Program-made: the position numbers and the translations under genes | Notes under the pieces: model-generated | Database searches by the model: none | What the model was told of the DNA's origin: nothing | What the model saw: the letters and a program-made list of their open reading frames with translations, nothing else | Source: Candidatus Uhrbacteria bacterium CG10_big_fil_rev_8_21_14_0_10_48_16 | Lineage (GTDB): Bacteria; Patescibacteriota; Patescibacteriia; UBA9934; GWF2-40-263 | Assembly: GCA_002793515.1 (NCBI GenBank) | Contig: PFEU01000007.1 | Location: 1-35,695 of the forward strand | DNA: 35,695 nucleotides | Direction: 5' to 3' | Shown here: positions 1-8,985 of the stretch, in pieces | Position numbering within the stretch: position 1 is the stretch's first letter | How the letters are laid out: the number at the start of each line of letters is the position of its first letter

Positions 1-129
1 TTGCCAGAGAGCCTCCTGAAAGTCCTCCTCCCCTTCGCCCTCCTGAGAATCCATGTCCGTTGGATGCCATGGATGATCCAGGAGCAGGATATCGATGAGC
101 GTCTTCCGACTCAGATGTGGCCTGTCCAT
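1..129 (-). CDS. Partial CDS, product unknown (3' end runs off window); N-terminus MDRPHLSRKTLIDILLLDHPWHPTDMDSQEGEGEEDFQEALWQ
   Basis: Open reading from cat at 127-129 to the window edge on the minus strand; SD-like GGAGG upstream (cctggaggcgttccaATG). Confidence 0.5.
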   Translation of the reverse strand, partial: MDRPHLSRKTLIDILLLDHPWHPTDMDSQEGEGEEDFQEALWQ

Positions 130-180
130 TGGAACGCCTCCAGGTTTAGGAATACCAGATATTGATCCTTTCAAAAAAAC

Positions 181-213
181 AAAAAGACGTCAATCAACGA
201 TCGACGTCTTTTT
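181..213 (-). terminator. Intrinsic terminator of the aspartoacylase-like gene
   Basis: AAAAAGACGTC...GACGTCTTTTT hairpin with T-run. Confidence 0.75.
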
Positions 214-226
214 GAAGCAACACTGG

Positions 227-1102
227 TCAAATTTTCTTCGCAAGATAGGCGAGCGCCTTTCCTACTTTTCGATGTTCTGGCAGTTTTGGAAAAACAATCA
301 CGCCATTATACAAAGCCATGAACGGGGATTCGCCATGATATCCGAGAATTTCTCCTTCTTTAAATTCCTCCCATGACCCTTCTCCCAACCCTTCTGTAAA
401 ATGAAAACCTTCATCCGTAAGAATGATCGCCTCTGTCATCTCATACATCTCACGACTCCCATCAGGAATTTCAACCTGACCCTCGACAAGTCCCTGATCA
501 ATGAAGAGATTAATCACATTCTGTGTCACCTCATCGACGCGTCCTAAATCTGATGCGAGCCCTGTTTCATAGCATAATCCAATTCCCCCATGAGCTTCCG
601 CATATTCATCCGTTGTAATTGATTCTCCCGCCAAAACATAGTTTGGATCAGAGAGAACTTTTTCAGATCGGAACCATCGATACACTTCTTCGTGATACGA
701 GGAATGCACACAGGCAATAAATGGCTCAGAAGGTTTATTGGTGGCATGAAGATCAACGACCACATCGCTCTTTTGCAAAAACGGAGCGATGACTCTCGCG
801 CGCGCATCTTCATATTCCCCCGTTGGTTCGTGCATCAAAAGATCTGTTGGATAAGATCTGTTTAAATCAGCGAACGGCTCACTTCCACGTTCATTGATCT
901 CGATTGCTCGTGGATTTCCATGAATGAGCGTTAGGGTTCCTTGGGTAATCCTAAGATCCCCAGACTCAATCAGAGATTTCAGTTTTAGAACAACCTCAAC
1001 ACCCGTCCGCTCGTTTCCATGCGTTCCACCGATAATCGTAATCGTTTTGCCCTTTTGTTGACCCTGCACCTGCCAAATAGCATTTTGTACTTCTTGCATC
1101 AT
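227..1102 (-). CDS. Succinylglutamate desuccinylase/aspartoacylase (AstE/AspA) family zinc carboxypeptidase-like protein
   Basis: GGTHGNERTG and DLHAT zinc-site motifs; length 291 aa. Confidence 0.85.
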   Translation of the reverse strand: MMQEVQNAIWQVQGQQKGKTITIIGGTHGNERTGVEVVLKLKSLIESGDLRITQGTLTLIHGNPRAIEINERGSEPFADLNRSYPTDLLMHEPTGEYEDARARVIAPFLQKSDVVVDLHATNKPSEPFIACVHSSYHEEVYRWFRSEKVLSDPNYVLAGESITTDEYAEAHGGIGLCYETGLASDLGRVDEVTQNVINLFIDQGLVEGQVEIPDGSREMYEMTEAIILTDEGFHFTEGLGEGSWEEFKEGEILGYHGESPFMALYNGVIVFPKLPEHRKVGKALAYLAKKI

Positions 1103-1309
1103 ACCCTAGGAGGATACGACGACTTGCACGGATTGCCAAGCTATGGCAGACTCATTTTAGTATGAAATTTCTCTTGATCAGCAAGAAGAGCTTTAAAAAG
1201 ACCCTCCCCGCGGGAGTGTTTGCTTGAAGCTTGAAGAAATTCGTGCTAAAAGATAACACCTCCTGCGGGAGGCGTTTTCTTTTACGAGAAATCTTCTAGG
1301 AGAGCAGCC

Positions 1310-1987
1310 ATGCAGACCCTGACTGGAACGACTCACCCGACCAGCCCCCTGGAGTACGACAAGGATATCGATGGTGCGGAAAAAACGCCTGGGATCGACT
1401 ACCTGCACGGCGAAGAGCTCGATGACTTCCGCGAGGAGTGGTACGAAGCCATCGAGGCGATGACGCGCGCTGAACCGCACCTGCTCACCAAGACGCGTGA
1501 GGATCTCGAGCCTGCCGTACGAGAGCGTCGCATCGTGGTCGCCATCGATCGTACGCACGGCGACAAGGTCGTGGGATGCATCGTCCTGTGGCCACTGTGC
1601 AAGGAGGAGGACGGACTGGGGTGGTACGAACTGGGCACCTTCCTGGTGATCCCCTCATACCGCTTCGGTCAGACGAAGCTCCCGATCGGCGACAACATGT
1701 ACCGGTATCTTCTCGCCACCAATCGTGAGAAGAACATCCTGGGGACAACGACGAACGCCCATGCAATCCACACGGGGATGCGCCACGGGATGCAGATGAT
1801 CAGCTTCCATACTCTGCCACTGGTGGTCCACCGCGCCACCTGCATCTGCCCGTTCACGAAGACCGGCACGAACGACAACCTGCGCTGTCACATCAAGGAT
1901 GGCACGATCGGCCAGGGTGGCTGTCGCGTTCGCGTCAGCACTCCCACCTGGGAACGCATGGGCAAACCGCCCTTGTTCTCCTTCTAG
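1310..1987 (+). CDS. GC-rich ORF, possibly a GNAT-like acetyltransferase
   Basis: GC-rich third positions, SD taggag upstream of ATG, terminator downstream; VVGCIVLWPL...WYELGTFLVIPSYR resembles GNAT beta4-beta5. Confidence 0.6.
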   Translation: MQTLTGTTHPTSPLEYDKDIDGAEKTPGIDYLHGEELDDFREEWYEAIEAMTRAEPHLLTKTREDLEPAVRERRIVVAIDRTHGDKVVGCIVLWPLCKEEDGLGWYELGTFLVIPSYRFGQTKLPIGDNMYRYLLATNREKNILGTTTNAHAIHTGMRHGMQMISFHTLPLVVHRATCICPFTKTGTNDNLRCHIKDGTIGQGGCRVRVSTPTWERMGKPPLFSF

Positions 1988-2011
1988 CGAGCAACGCCGT
2001 GCTCGCCCTCC

Positions 2012-2044
2012 CTCCATCACTCATTGAGCGATGGAGATTTTTTA
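2012..2044 (+). terminator. Intrinsic terminator after GNAT-like gene
   Basis: CTCCATC...GATGGAG then ATTTTTTAT. Confidence 0.65.
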
Positions 2045-2052
2045 TCTCAAAC

Positions 2053-2083
2053 AAAAAACGATCAGTCATGTACTGATCGTTTT
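2053..2083 (-). terminator. Terminator of tRNA-Arg
   Basis: ACGATCAGT catgt ACTGATCGT with A/T runs on both sides. Confidence 0.7.
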
Positions 2084-2084
2084 G

Positions 2085-2161
2085 TGGTGCAGGCGGAGGG
2101 ACTCGAACCCCCGGCCCTCTGTTCCGAAGACAGATGCTCTATCCAACTGAGCTACGCCTGC
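2085..2161 (-). tRNA. tRNA-Arg (anticodon TCG), CCA encoded
   Basis: Reverse complement GCAGGCGTAGCTCAGTTGGATAGAGCATCTGTCTTCGGAACAGAGGGCCGGGGGTTCGAGTCCCTCCGCCTGCACCA; cloverleaf by eye. Confidence 0.95.
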
Positions 2162-2165
2162 AAGT

Positions 2166-2287
2166 AAAACATCCGGAATTGACGACCTTCCACCTTCTCA
2201 CTCCGCTCTTCGGTCAATGTGGGATTTACCTACATTTCCCTCAGTGCTCGCTCGGGCGGCGGAATCTCATTCAATTCCGAATGTTTT
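2166..2287. repeat. Imperfect 17-bp inverted repeat enclosing 88 bp next to tRNA-Arg (MITE-like or structured leader)
   Basis: AAAACATCCGGAATTGA (2166-2182) versus TCAATTCCGAATGTTTT (2271-2287), 16/17 complementary. Confidence 0.75.
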
Positions 2288-2322
2288 AATAACCTAAGAA
2301 CGAGGAAATCCTATCTCAAATC

Positions 2323-2351
2323 TTGACGGACGTCAATCAATCTGGCATATT
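2323..2351 (+). promoter_or_regulatory. Promoter of tRNA-Lys
   Basis: TTGACG-17 nt-CATATT; TTGACGgaCGTCAA palindrome over the -35. Confidence 0.55.
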
Positions 2352-2375
2352 AGTGCCGTTACGTACAAAAGAAAT

Positions 2376-2450
2376 GCGTCGGTAGCTCAGTGGTAGAGCA
2401 GGAGACTCTTAATCTCTTGGCCGTGGGTTCGAACCCCACCCGACGCACCA
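2376..2450 (+). tRNA. tRNA-Lys (anticodon CTT), CCA encoded
   Basis: GCGTCGGTAGCTCAG...GGAGACTCTTAATCTCT...GGTTCGAACC...CCGACGCACCA. Confidence 0.95.
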
Positions 2451-2451
2451 G

Positions 2452-2486
2452 AAAACACTCCGTCTTTGACGGAGTGTTTTCTTTTT
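2452..2486 (+). terminator. Terminator of tRNA-Lys
   Basis: AAAACACTCCGTC ttt GACGGAGTGTTTT CTTTTT. Confidence 0.85.
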
Positions 2487-2522
2487 GACTACACTGCTAG
2501 GAGTTCATGAGAAGGAGACTCC

Positions 2523-2927
2523 ATGGAGAGAATCGTCGCCCTCGCACGAAGTCGCATAGGACACTCTCGTTATCAACTAGGATCTGACCCAACACTTGCC
2601 CCAGAGATCGTGGATTGTTCAAGCTTCACACAGTGGGCATTCGAACAAATTGGAGTCGAGATCCCTCGCCTCTCAGCTGAACAAGCTCTTGTTGCCACTC
2701 GCGTCACGCGTGGCAACACGCGTCCGGGTGACCTCATCTTCATGGAAGGACGGTGCTATCGCCATGTTCCGAACCTCCCTCCCGACCATGTAGGTCATGT
2801 CGGTATCGTCGCAGAAGACCTCACACACTTCATTCATGCCACTCACCGACCCAATGGAGTCCATGTAGGACTCATCAGTCTCATTCCTCCCTGGCGACTC
2901 CGCTTCTTTGGTCGCATTGAGATCTAA
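2523..2927 (+). CDS. NlpC/P60 family peptidase-like protein
   Basis: VDCSSFTQWAFEQIG (Cys) and HVGHVGIV (His) motifs; SD aaggag. Confidence 0.85.
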   Translation: MERIVALARSRIGHSRYQLGSDPTLAPEIVDCSSFTQWAFEQIGVEIPRLSAEQALVATRVTRGNTRPGDLIFMEGRCYRHVPNLPPDHVGHVGIVAEDLTHFIHATHRPNGVHVGLISLIPPWRLRFFGRIEI

Positions 2928-2957
2928 AACCGACCCACAACGGGGTCGGATTTTCTT
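2926..2957. terminator. Intrinsic terminator (convergent NlpC/rnc)
   Basis: CCGACCC acaacg GGGTCGG ATTTTCTTT. Confidence 0.7.
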
Positions 2958-3652
2958 TACCAGGATTTTGCGATGATCCCTGCCTCTGCTGCAGCGACCT
3001 GTGCTTCTTGCTTCGATGTTCCAGTTCCTACAGCCACCTGTTCCTTGCCGAGAAAAACTCCTACTTCGAATTCTTTCTCGTGATCAGGTCCTGTCTCAGA
3101 AAGAACTTTATACGAAGGAGTAATACCGAGATGTTCTTGAGCGGCTTCTTGAAAACGACTTTTTGGATCCACATAAAGACGATGTTCCAAAATATTCGAA
3201 AGCTCTGTTAAGACACGTCGTTCGATAAACCCTTTTGCTGATTCCCAACCTTGATCGATGTAAATAGCTCCTATAATCGACTCAAATGCGTTTGCAAGAA
3301 TATACTTCCGTGCTTTTGAATCTTTATCTTTTGACTCTCCTTTGGAAAGATAGAGATAAGGCTCAACCCCAAGCGTTCCGCATAATTTGGAGAGCATTTC
3401 CGAGTTGACAAGCGCGGCTCGCCAGTTCGTAAGCTCACCCTCTGGATTCTCGTAATTCTGATAGAGGTTTTCTGTGACCACAAGTTCAAGGACGGCGTCA
3501 CCAAGAAACTCAAGGCGTTCGTTGTGTCCGAGAGGAAAATCTGGATGCTCATTCAGGTAAGAACGATGAACAAGCGCCTGGCGTAGCGTATCTTTATTTT
3601 GAAACGTCACGCCAAGGGTTTGTTCCAGATCTGAAAAATCTTCTTTTGGCAT
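2957..3652 (-). CDS. rnc: Ribonuclease III
   Basis: HNERLEFLGDAVLELVV signature and C-terminal dsRBD. Confidence 0.97.
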   Translation of the reverse strand: MPKEDFSDLEQTLGVTFQNKDTLRQALVHRSYLNEHPDFPLGHNERLEFLGDAVLELVVTENLYQNYENPEGELTNWRAALVNSEMLSKLCGTLGVEPYLYLSKGESKDKDSKARKYILANAFESIIGAIYIDQGWESAKGFIERRVLTELSNILEHRLYVDPKSRFQEAAQEHLGITPSYKVLSETGPDHEKEFEVGVFLGKEQVAVGTGTSKQEAQVAAAEAGIIAKSW

Positions 3653-3666
3653 AAAATGATTACGTA

Positions 3667-4152
3667 TTAGTTAGTTAGTTCTTCTTCCTCTTTGAGAGCT
3701 TCTATCTTTTGTTTATCAACGTCCTTCATATCTCCTCGTGTCACCATATCTTTATAGATGGCTCCTAACACCCCGTTCACAAAACGCCCAGAGGCTTGTC
3801 CCCCAAATCCCTTCGCAAGCTCAATCGCCTCATTGATAGCAACTTTTGCTGGAATCCGCTCCGAAATTTTCAGTTCATAGATTCCAAGACGTAAGACATT
3901 TCGATCGATCACCGTAATTGATTCAATCGGCCAGTTTGGGGCAAACCGAATGATCACCTCATCTAACTCTAAATAGTGTTCCTTCACCCCATTCACCAGT
4001 TCATCTACAAACCCTTCATCGTCGAACTTTGGCGCGAACTCATCGCGGTTAAACGCAATAATTTCAGGAAGTTTCTCTTCTGGCATTCCCAAAAAATCCC
4101 ACTGATAAAGTGACTGAAGAGCGATCGTACGAGAAAGATGTCGATTCGACAT
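3667..4152 (-). CDS. nusB: Transcription antitermination factor NusB
   Basis: NusB fold sequence, IDRNVLRLGIYEL...INEAIELAKGFGG; between rpmF and rnc. Confidence 0.93.
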   Translation of the reverse strand: MSNRHLSRTIALQSLYQWDFLGMPEEKLPEIIAFNRDEFAPKFDDEGFVDELVNGVKEHYLELDEVIIRFAPNWPIESITVIDRNVLRLGIYELKISERIPAKVAINEAIELAKGFGGQASGRFVNGVLGAIYKDMVTRGDMKDVDKQKIEALKEEEELTN

Positions 4153-4199
4153 AATGAGGAAAGAACTTAAAGGACGAAAACGAACAGGATTATAGTAGC

Positions 4200-4232
4200 A
4201 TAAAAGGCATCGTAAATTCTACGATGCCTTTT
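4200..4232 (-). terminator. Hairpin overlapping the rpmF 3' end
   Basis: AAAAGGCATCGTA aattc TACGATGCCTTTT. Confidence 0.6.
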
Positions 4233-4503
4233 CTTCAGTTTCTTTAGAATCGTGCTTCTCTTCGTGTGTGTGATTATGGGTTTCAGAAACGTTTTGCTGA
4301 GCCCTCTTCATCGCACGAGTCGCATTTCGACTCACATCCAGAACCTGTTTTCCTTTGTATACTCCACAGTTCGTACATGCCGTATGAGACACCAAAGGCG
4401 CCTGACATGTCTGACACACACCAATATTCTGGGCCTTAAGAGCATGATGTGAGCGTCGGCGACGAACCGATGATCGAGATTTCTTACTGGCTGGTACGGA
4501 CAT
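4219..4503 (-). CDS. rpmF: 50S ribosomal protein L32 with His/Glu-rich C-terminal tail
   Basis: MSVPASKKSRSSVRRRRSHHAL...CQTC...CTNCGVYKGKQVL; start moved from ORF-track 4539 to the MSVPASKK Met. Confidence 0.93.
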   Translation of the reverse strand: MSVPASKKSRSSVRRRRSHHALKAQNIGVCQTCQAPLVSHTACTNCGVYKGKQVLDVSRNATRAMKRAQQNVSETHNHTHEEKHDSKETEEKAS

Positions 4504-4568
4504 AATGGTAGATGATAAATAACGCGGGGATGTTAGCAATAAGACCTATTTTTGTCAATAATCACCCA

Positions 4569-7061
4569 CTAAATCAAGGCGACACTTGCAACCGTGTCTT
4601 CTACTTTCTTAAACCTCATGATGCGAACTCCTTGGGTAGCTCGACCCAATACAGAAATAGATTTTAGGGTTGAACGAAGGACCTGCCCCCCTTCAGTAAC
4701 CACGAAGAGGTCTCGCGTATCATCGCTTGGAACAATATAAGCAGACACAATATCCCCTGTTTTCTTTGTAATATTTGCTGTTTTGATTCCTGAACCTCCA
4801 CGTTTTTGAACCTTGTATTCTTTCAACGGACTCCTCTTTCCATATCCATTATGCATCACAACAAGCAATTGCTCCCCGTTCTTGGCACTCGCACTTGAAA
4901 CAACGGCCATGCCAACGATCTGATCATCGGCCTTAAACTTCATTCCACGTACTCCTGAAGCGGTTCGTCCCATTGGGCGAATATCGGACTCCTTAAATCG
5001 GATCGCCTGCCCCATACGGCTAACGAGAATTACCTCATCCTTCCCAGACGTTGGGCGCACCCACTCAAGACTGTCACCATCATTCAACTTAATAGCAATC
5101 AATCCTGATCGACGAATGTTATCAAACTCAGCAAGTTCCACCTTTTTTGCGGTTCCCTTGCTTGTCACCATAAGAAGGTACTTCATCGTCTCCATATCTC
5201 CCATAGAGAAGCTCGCAGAAACGGTTTCTCCCGGAGCGAGCTGGAGGAAGTTCACGATCGCTTGTCCCTTTGCGGTACGAGAAGCCTCTGGAACATCATA
5301 GGCCTTCAAACGAAATACCCGTCCACGCGTAGTAAAGAAAAGGAGATCTTTATGCGTGGTGGTTGAGAACACCTGTTCCACCACATCATCTTCTTTTGTG
5401 GTAAGCCCAGAGACCCCCTTTCCGCCACGATGCTGAACCTTAAATGTGTCTGGCGGGATCCGCTTGATGTATCCGGCCTTCGTGATCATCACCACGGTTT
5501 GCGTATCCGGAACCACATCTTCAATCGAGAATTCTTTTACTCCATGCTTGATAATCTGTGTTCGACGAGGAGTTCCGTATTTATCACGAAGTTCCTCAAC
5601 CTCTTGAGCAATCACGCTCAACATTTTCTTCTCTGAATTCAAGATGGCTTCTAACGCTTTTATCAGTTCAAGTTTCTCATTATATTCTGTCTCCACTCGT
5701 AGCGACTCAAGATTCGCGAGTTGCTGAAGGCGCATATCCAAAATAGCAACGGCCTGACGTTCAGAGAGCTTAAACTTTGCAATGAGATTCAAACGAGCCT
5801 CGTCTTTGTCTTTTGATTTTTTGATGGTCTTAATGATCTCATCAATTTTCAAAATGGCAATCATCAACCCCTCTAAAATATGGGCTCGATCGCGAGCTTT
5901 TTCCAAATCAAATTCCGTTCGACGTCGAACAACTTCACGACGATGTTTAATGTATTCTTCAAGAATCATCTTCAGACTCAATACACGAGGCTGAATCCCA
6001 TCAACAAGCGCAAGCATGTTGTAATGCGTTGATTCCTGAAGCTGAGACGTTTGATACAAACGATTCAAAACTTTTTTTGGATAGGCGTCCTTTTTCAACT
6101 CGATCACAATACGCACGTCTCCCTTACTTGATTCGTCTCGAAGATCTCGAATGCCTTCAATCTTCTTATCACGAACATTTTGTGCGATCTTCATCAGAAG
6201 ATTAGCTTTGTTCACCTGGTATGGAATCTCGCTCACGATAATCCTCCAGTTTCCTTTCTTGTCTTCCAAAATCTCCGTTTTTGCTCGCACGACAACACCT
6301 CCACGCCCTGTCGCAAGAGCCTGCTTAATATCTTTCGCATTATAAATAGTGGCTCCCGTTGGAAAATCTGGTCCAAGGACGATTTCAGAAAGCTCCTCAG
6401 GACTTGCATCCTTATTTTTAATCAAATGCAAAATCGCATTTGAAACTTCCGTCAGGTTATGTGGGGGAATATTCGATGCCATACCCACCGCAATTCCAAC
6501 GGTCCCGTTGATAAGGAGATTCGGAAGTTTTGCTGGGAGCACCTTTGGTTCTTTATGTGTCCCGTCAAAGTTCGGCATGAAATCTACCGTCCCCTTTTCA
6601 ATATCTAAAAGAAGTTCTTCAGAAATCTGTTCAAGCTTTGCCTCCGTATATCGATAGGCTGCAGCAGAATCTCCGTCGAGTGAACCAAAGTTTCCTTGAC
6701 CTCGAATGAGGGGGTTTCGCATGGAGAAATCCTGTGCCATTCGCACGAGCGAATCATAGACGGCAGAGTCACCGTGGGGATGGTACTTACCAAGAACATC
6801 TCCAACAACAGACGCACACTTTCGAAACTTGGCACTTGAACGAAGCCCTGTCTGCCACATGGAGTACAAAATACGTCGATGAACAGGTTTCAACCCATCT
6901 CGAATATCTGGAAGCGCACGACCGACAATCACGGACATGGCGTAATCCAGGTACGATGTTTGCATTTCATCGACCAAGCTCTGTGACACGATGGCTTCGC
7001 GCTTGAGTGGCTCGTGCGTTGATTCTTCCTCTTTTGATGTCTTCTTTGGCATAAATATCAT
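4569..7061 (-). CDS. gyrA: DNA gyrase subunit A
   Basis: [29 protein letters not shown] active-site Tyr, QHRGGKG box, C-terminal repeats. Confidence 0.97.
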   Translation of the reverse strand: MIFMPKKTSKEEESTHEPLKREAIVSQSLVDEMQTSYLDYAMSVIVGRALPDIRDGLKPVHRRILYSMWQTGLRSSAKFRKCASVVGDVLGKYHPHGDSAVYDSLVRMAQDFSMRNPLIRGQGNFGSLDGDSAAAYRYTEAKLEQISEELLLDIEKGTVDFMPNFDGTHKEPKVLPAKLPNLLINGTVGIAVGMASNIPPHNLTEVSNAILHLIKNKDASPEELSEIVLGPDFPTGATIYNAKDIKQALATGRGGVVVRAKTEILEDKKGNWRIIVSEIPYQVNKANLLMKIAQNVRDKKIEGIRDLRDESSKGDVRIVIELKKDAYPKKVLNRLYQTSQLQESTHYNMLALVDGIQPRVLSLKMILEEYIKHRREVVRRRTEFDLEKARDRAHILEGLMIAILKIDEIIKTIKKSKDKDEARLNLIAKFKLSERQAVAILDMRLQQLANLESLRVETEYNEKLELIKALEAILNSEKKMLSVIAQEVEELRDKYGTPRRTQIIKHGVKEFSIEDVVPDTQTVVMITKAGYIKRIPPDTFKVQHRGGKGVSGLTTKEDDVVEQVFSTTTHKDLLFFTTRGRVFRLKAYDVPEASRTAKGQAIVNFLQLAPGETVSASFSMGDMETMKYLLMVTSKGTAKKVELAEFDNIRRSGLIAIKLNDGDSLEWVRPTSGKDEVILVSRMGQAIRFKESDIRPMGRTASGVRGMKFKADDQIVGMAVVSSASAKNGEQLLVVMHNGYGKRSPLKEYKVQKRGGSGIKTANITKKTGDIVSAYIVPSDDTRDLFVVTEGGQVLRSTLKSISVLGRATQGVRIMRFKKVEDTVASVALI

Positions 7062-7390
7062 GGTTGATCAATCTGTGTCGTCTCTGATTCTTCTTGCTTG
7101 AGTCTCTCTTGTTCGTACCCGGCTTTCAGCAATTCAATCGCCTCTGAAAGATCTGTCTTCTTTTCCTGAGCCGTTATGTTCAATGCCCCAGCCTCCTCTG
7201 TCACTTTCTGCAATTGCTCATCGATTTGTCCACGAATTTGTGGAGCTTCTGTATGAACGAACTGTCGAATGGTGATGTACCACCCGACACCGATCACCAC
7301 CGCCCCCAAACACATGAGTCCCCAAAACCAATAACGTTGTTTGGGAGAAAGCGCTCGCAATGACTGTGGACGGGCCCGACGAGCAGACAT
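7058..7390 (-). CDS. Hypothetical single-TM protein
   Basis: One TM ([18 protein letters not shown]); stop overlaps gyrA start. Confidence 0.7.
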   Translation of the reverse strand: MSARRARPQSLRALSPKQRYWFWGLMCLGAVVIGVGWYITIRQFVHTEAPQIRGQIDEQLQKVTEEAGALNITAQEKKTDLSEAIELLKAGYEQERLKQEESETTQIDQP

Positions 7391-7393
7391 ACG

Positions 7394-8044
7394 TTATCGC
7401 GTGAGTGAAACAATCAACATATCGTCTTCCGGAAGGTCCGTTCGTGAAACCTTGAATTTATTCATGTCCTCACGGCGACAGGCACCGAGAACTTTACAGA
7501 ATTCATCAACGCTTCCAAGTTCTTCCTTGGCTCCCGGAACCATGTGTGTCATGGGAATCACAATACGAGGTTCGATTTGAGAAATAACCTCGAACGCAAG
7601 TTTTGGACCCAACACTCGCCCCCCACCAACAGGAACCATAAGGATGTCGATATTCCCGAGCTTTTGAAGTTCCTCATCTGTCAGCGCTCGATCGAGGGCC
7701 CCAAGATGGGCAAGTTTCATTCCCTCTGCTTCCATACGGAAAATCAAATTTTTGACGCGCATTCCTTTTTCTTCGCGTTTAAGTGGAGCTTGTATCCCAA
7801 ACACAAACACACTTTTCACCTCAAACTCCCCTGGCAGATCGATGACATAAGGCTCCCCTGCAACGGCCTCAAAATTATTCGCCTCGTCTTCATCATGAGA
7901 AGAAAGAAGTATTTCTGCCTGAAGCGTACGAGGAAATCGTAGTCCGGTAGCATTTTGATAAGGATCCGTAACGAGACGTACATCTCCGTTTGCGGTCTTT
8001 GTTGTGATTTCAAATGAAGAAAATCCATTCCAAGTAATTTGCAT
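7394..8044 (-). CDS. Metallo-beta-lactamase-fold hydrolase-like protein
   Basis: MQITWNGFSSFEITTK...LLSSHDEDEANN...LAHLGALDRALTDEEL...PRIVIPMTHM. Confidence 0.8.
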   Translation of the reverse strand: MQITWNGFSSFEITTKTANGDVRLVTDPYQNATGLRFPRTLQAEILLSSHDEDEANNFEAVAGEPYVIDLPGEFEVKSVFVFGIQAPLKREEKGMRVKNLIFRMEAEGMKLAHLGALDRALTDEELQKLGNIDILMVPVGGGRVLGPKLAFEVISQIEPRIVIPMTHMVPGAKEELGSVDEFCKVLGACRREDMNKFKVSRTDLPEDDMLIVSLTR

Positions 8045-8090
8045 ACGCACAAAATAGTAGCATACCGAGGTGGTCTTAACAACCAATAAA

Positions 8091-8110
8091 CGGGGTCTTA
8101 TGACCCCGTC
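8091..8110 (-). terminator. Hairpin after the 8114 gene
   Basis: ACGGGGTC ttat GACCCCGT. Confidence 0.5.
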
Positions 8111-8113
8111 TTT

Positions 8114-8794
8114 CTATTCTTCTTCTGCAAATGTTTCTGTCCAATAATCAATCTCTTTTTGCACTTCTTCAAGCTGAGGATCCGGTTCTGTTACAAGAAA
8201 TCCTTCTCGAAGGCGCGCCACCTTTCCCTTAATCTCAGCCTGTTGGTTCTCATCCCCTCCTTGCGCAAGCTTTTCAAGAGTTACAAGAGCTTCTTGAATC
8301 TTCCCCGCTTCAGACGACCATTTATCTACCAACGCTTTGTAGTGATCTGACTGTTCTCCTACCTGTGCCTTAAGGGTTTCAGCAAGTTTATCTTTTGCCA
8401 CGAGAATACCGTCTTCCACCTGATAGCGTTGCTTTGCATCTAACTGCTCCGAAAAAATCTTACTTGAAACAAGTTCTTCAAGTGAAACTCCCTCATCTAG
8501 ATGAGGCTTAATAACACTGCGAACCGTCTCATCCACATGCTCAAGGACCATCGATTTCATTTGTGCTTCTGCACTTGAATGCGTGAGTTCCTCGTAGGCT
8601 CGGCGATAGGGATATTCTTTAATGCCAATCGTGTAGAACGCCTTTTTAACGGCAACCTCATCTACCGATTCATTTCCGGCAATATCATCATGAACTTTCT
8701 GAGCTTCTGCCTTTACAGCCTCTGGCACCGTCGGAGCAAAATGCTTAATAGCAAACTGGAACTCATCCAGCATGGATTGATGTGGGTGGGACAT
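8114..8794 (-). CDS. Hypothetical alpha-helical protein
   Basis: 226-aa ORF in backbone composition, terminator downstream. Confidence 0.65.
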   Translation of the reverse strand: MSHPHQSMLDEFQFAIKHFAPTVPEAVKAEAQKVHDDIAGNESVDEVAVKKAFYTIGIKEYPYRRAYEELTHSSAEAQMKSMVLEHVDETVRSVIKPHLDEGVSLEELVSSKIFSEQLDAKQRYQVEDGILVAKDKLAETLKAQVGEQSDHYKALVDKWSSEAGKIQEALVTLEKLAQGGDENQQAEIKGKVARLREGFLVTEPDPQLEEVQKEIDYWTETFAEEE

Positions 8795-8871
8795 ACAAGA
8801 TTTACCCTTTCATGAATAACGAATTAACTAGGCTCATTCTATCAATATTCTCGCCAATGATCAACTATTTA

Positions 8872-8900
8872 TTGACAATAAAAGGGTAAAACGATACACT
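8872..8900 (+). promoter_or_regulatory. Promoter of S1-domain gene
   Basis: TTGACA-17 nt-TACACT followed by ~80-nt leader. Confidence 0.65.
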
Positions 8901-8985
8901 CCCCCCGTCATTAATTAACCATAACTCCGCGTGGACCCTCTTTAAGAGCAATGCTCTGAGTGACCGTCTGCCGGCCTATTTTTAT

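Noticed and set aside
6720-6840. Quinolone-resistance mutation in gyrA
   Set aside because: Region reads HGDSAVYD with the Ser and Asp typical of the susceptible form.
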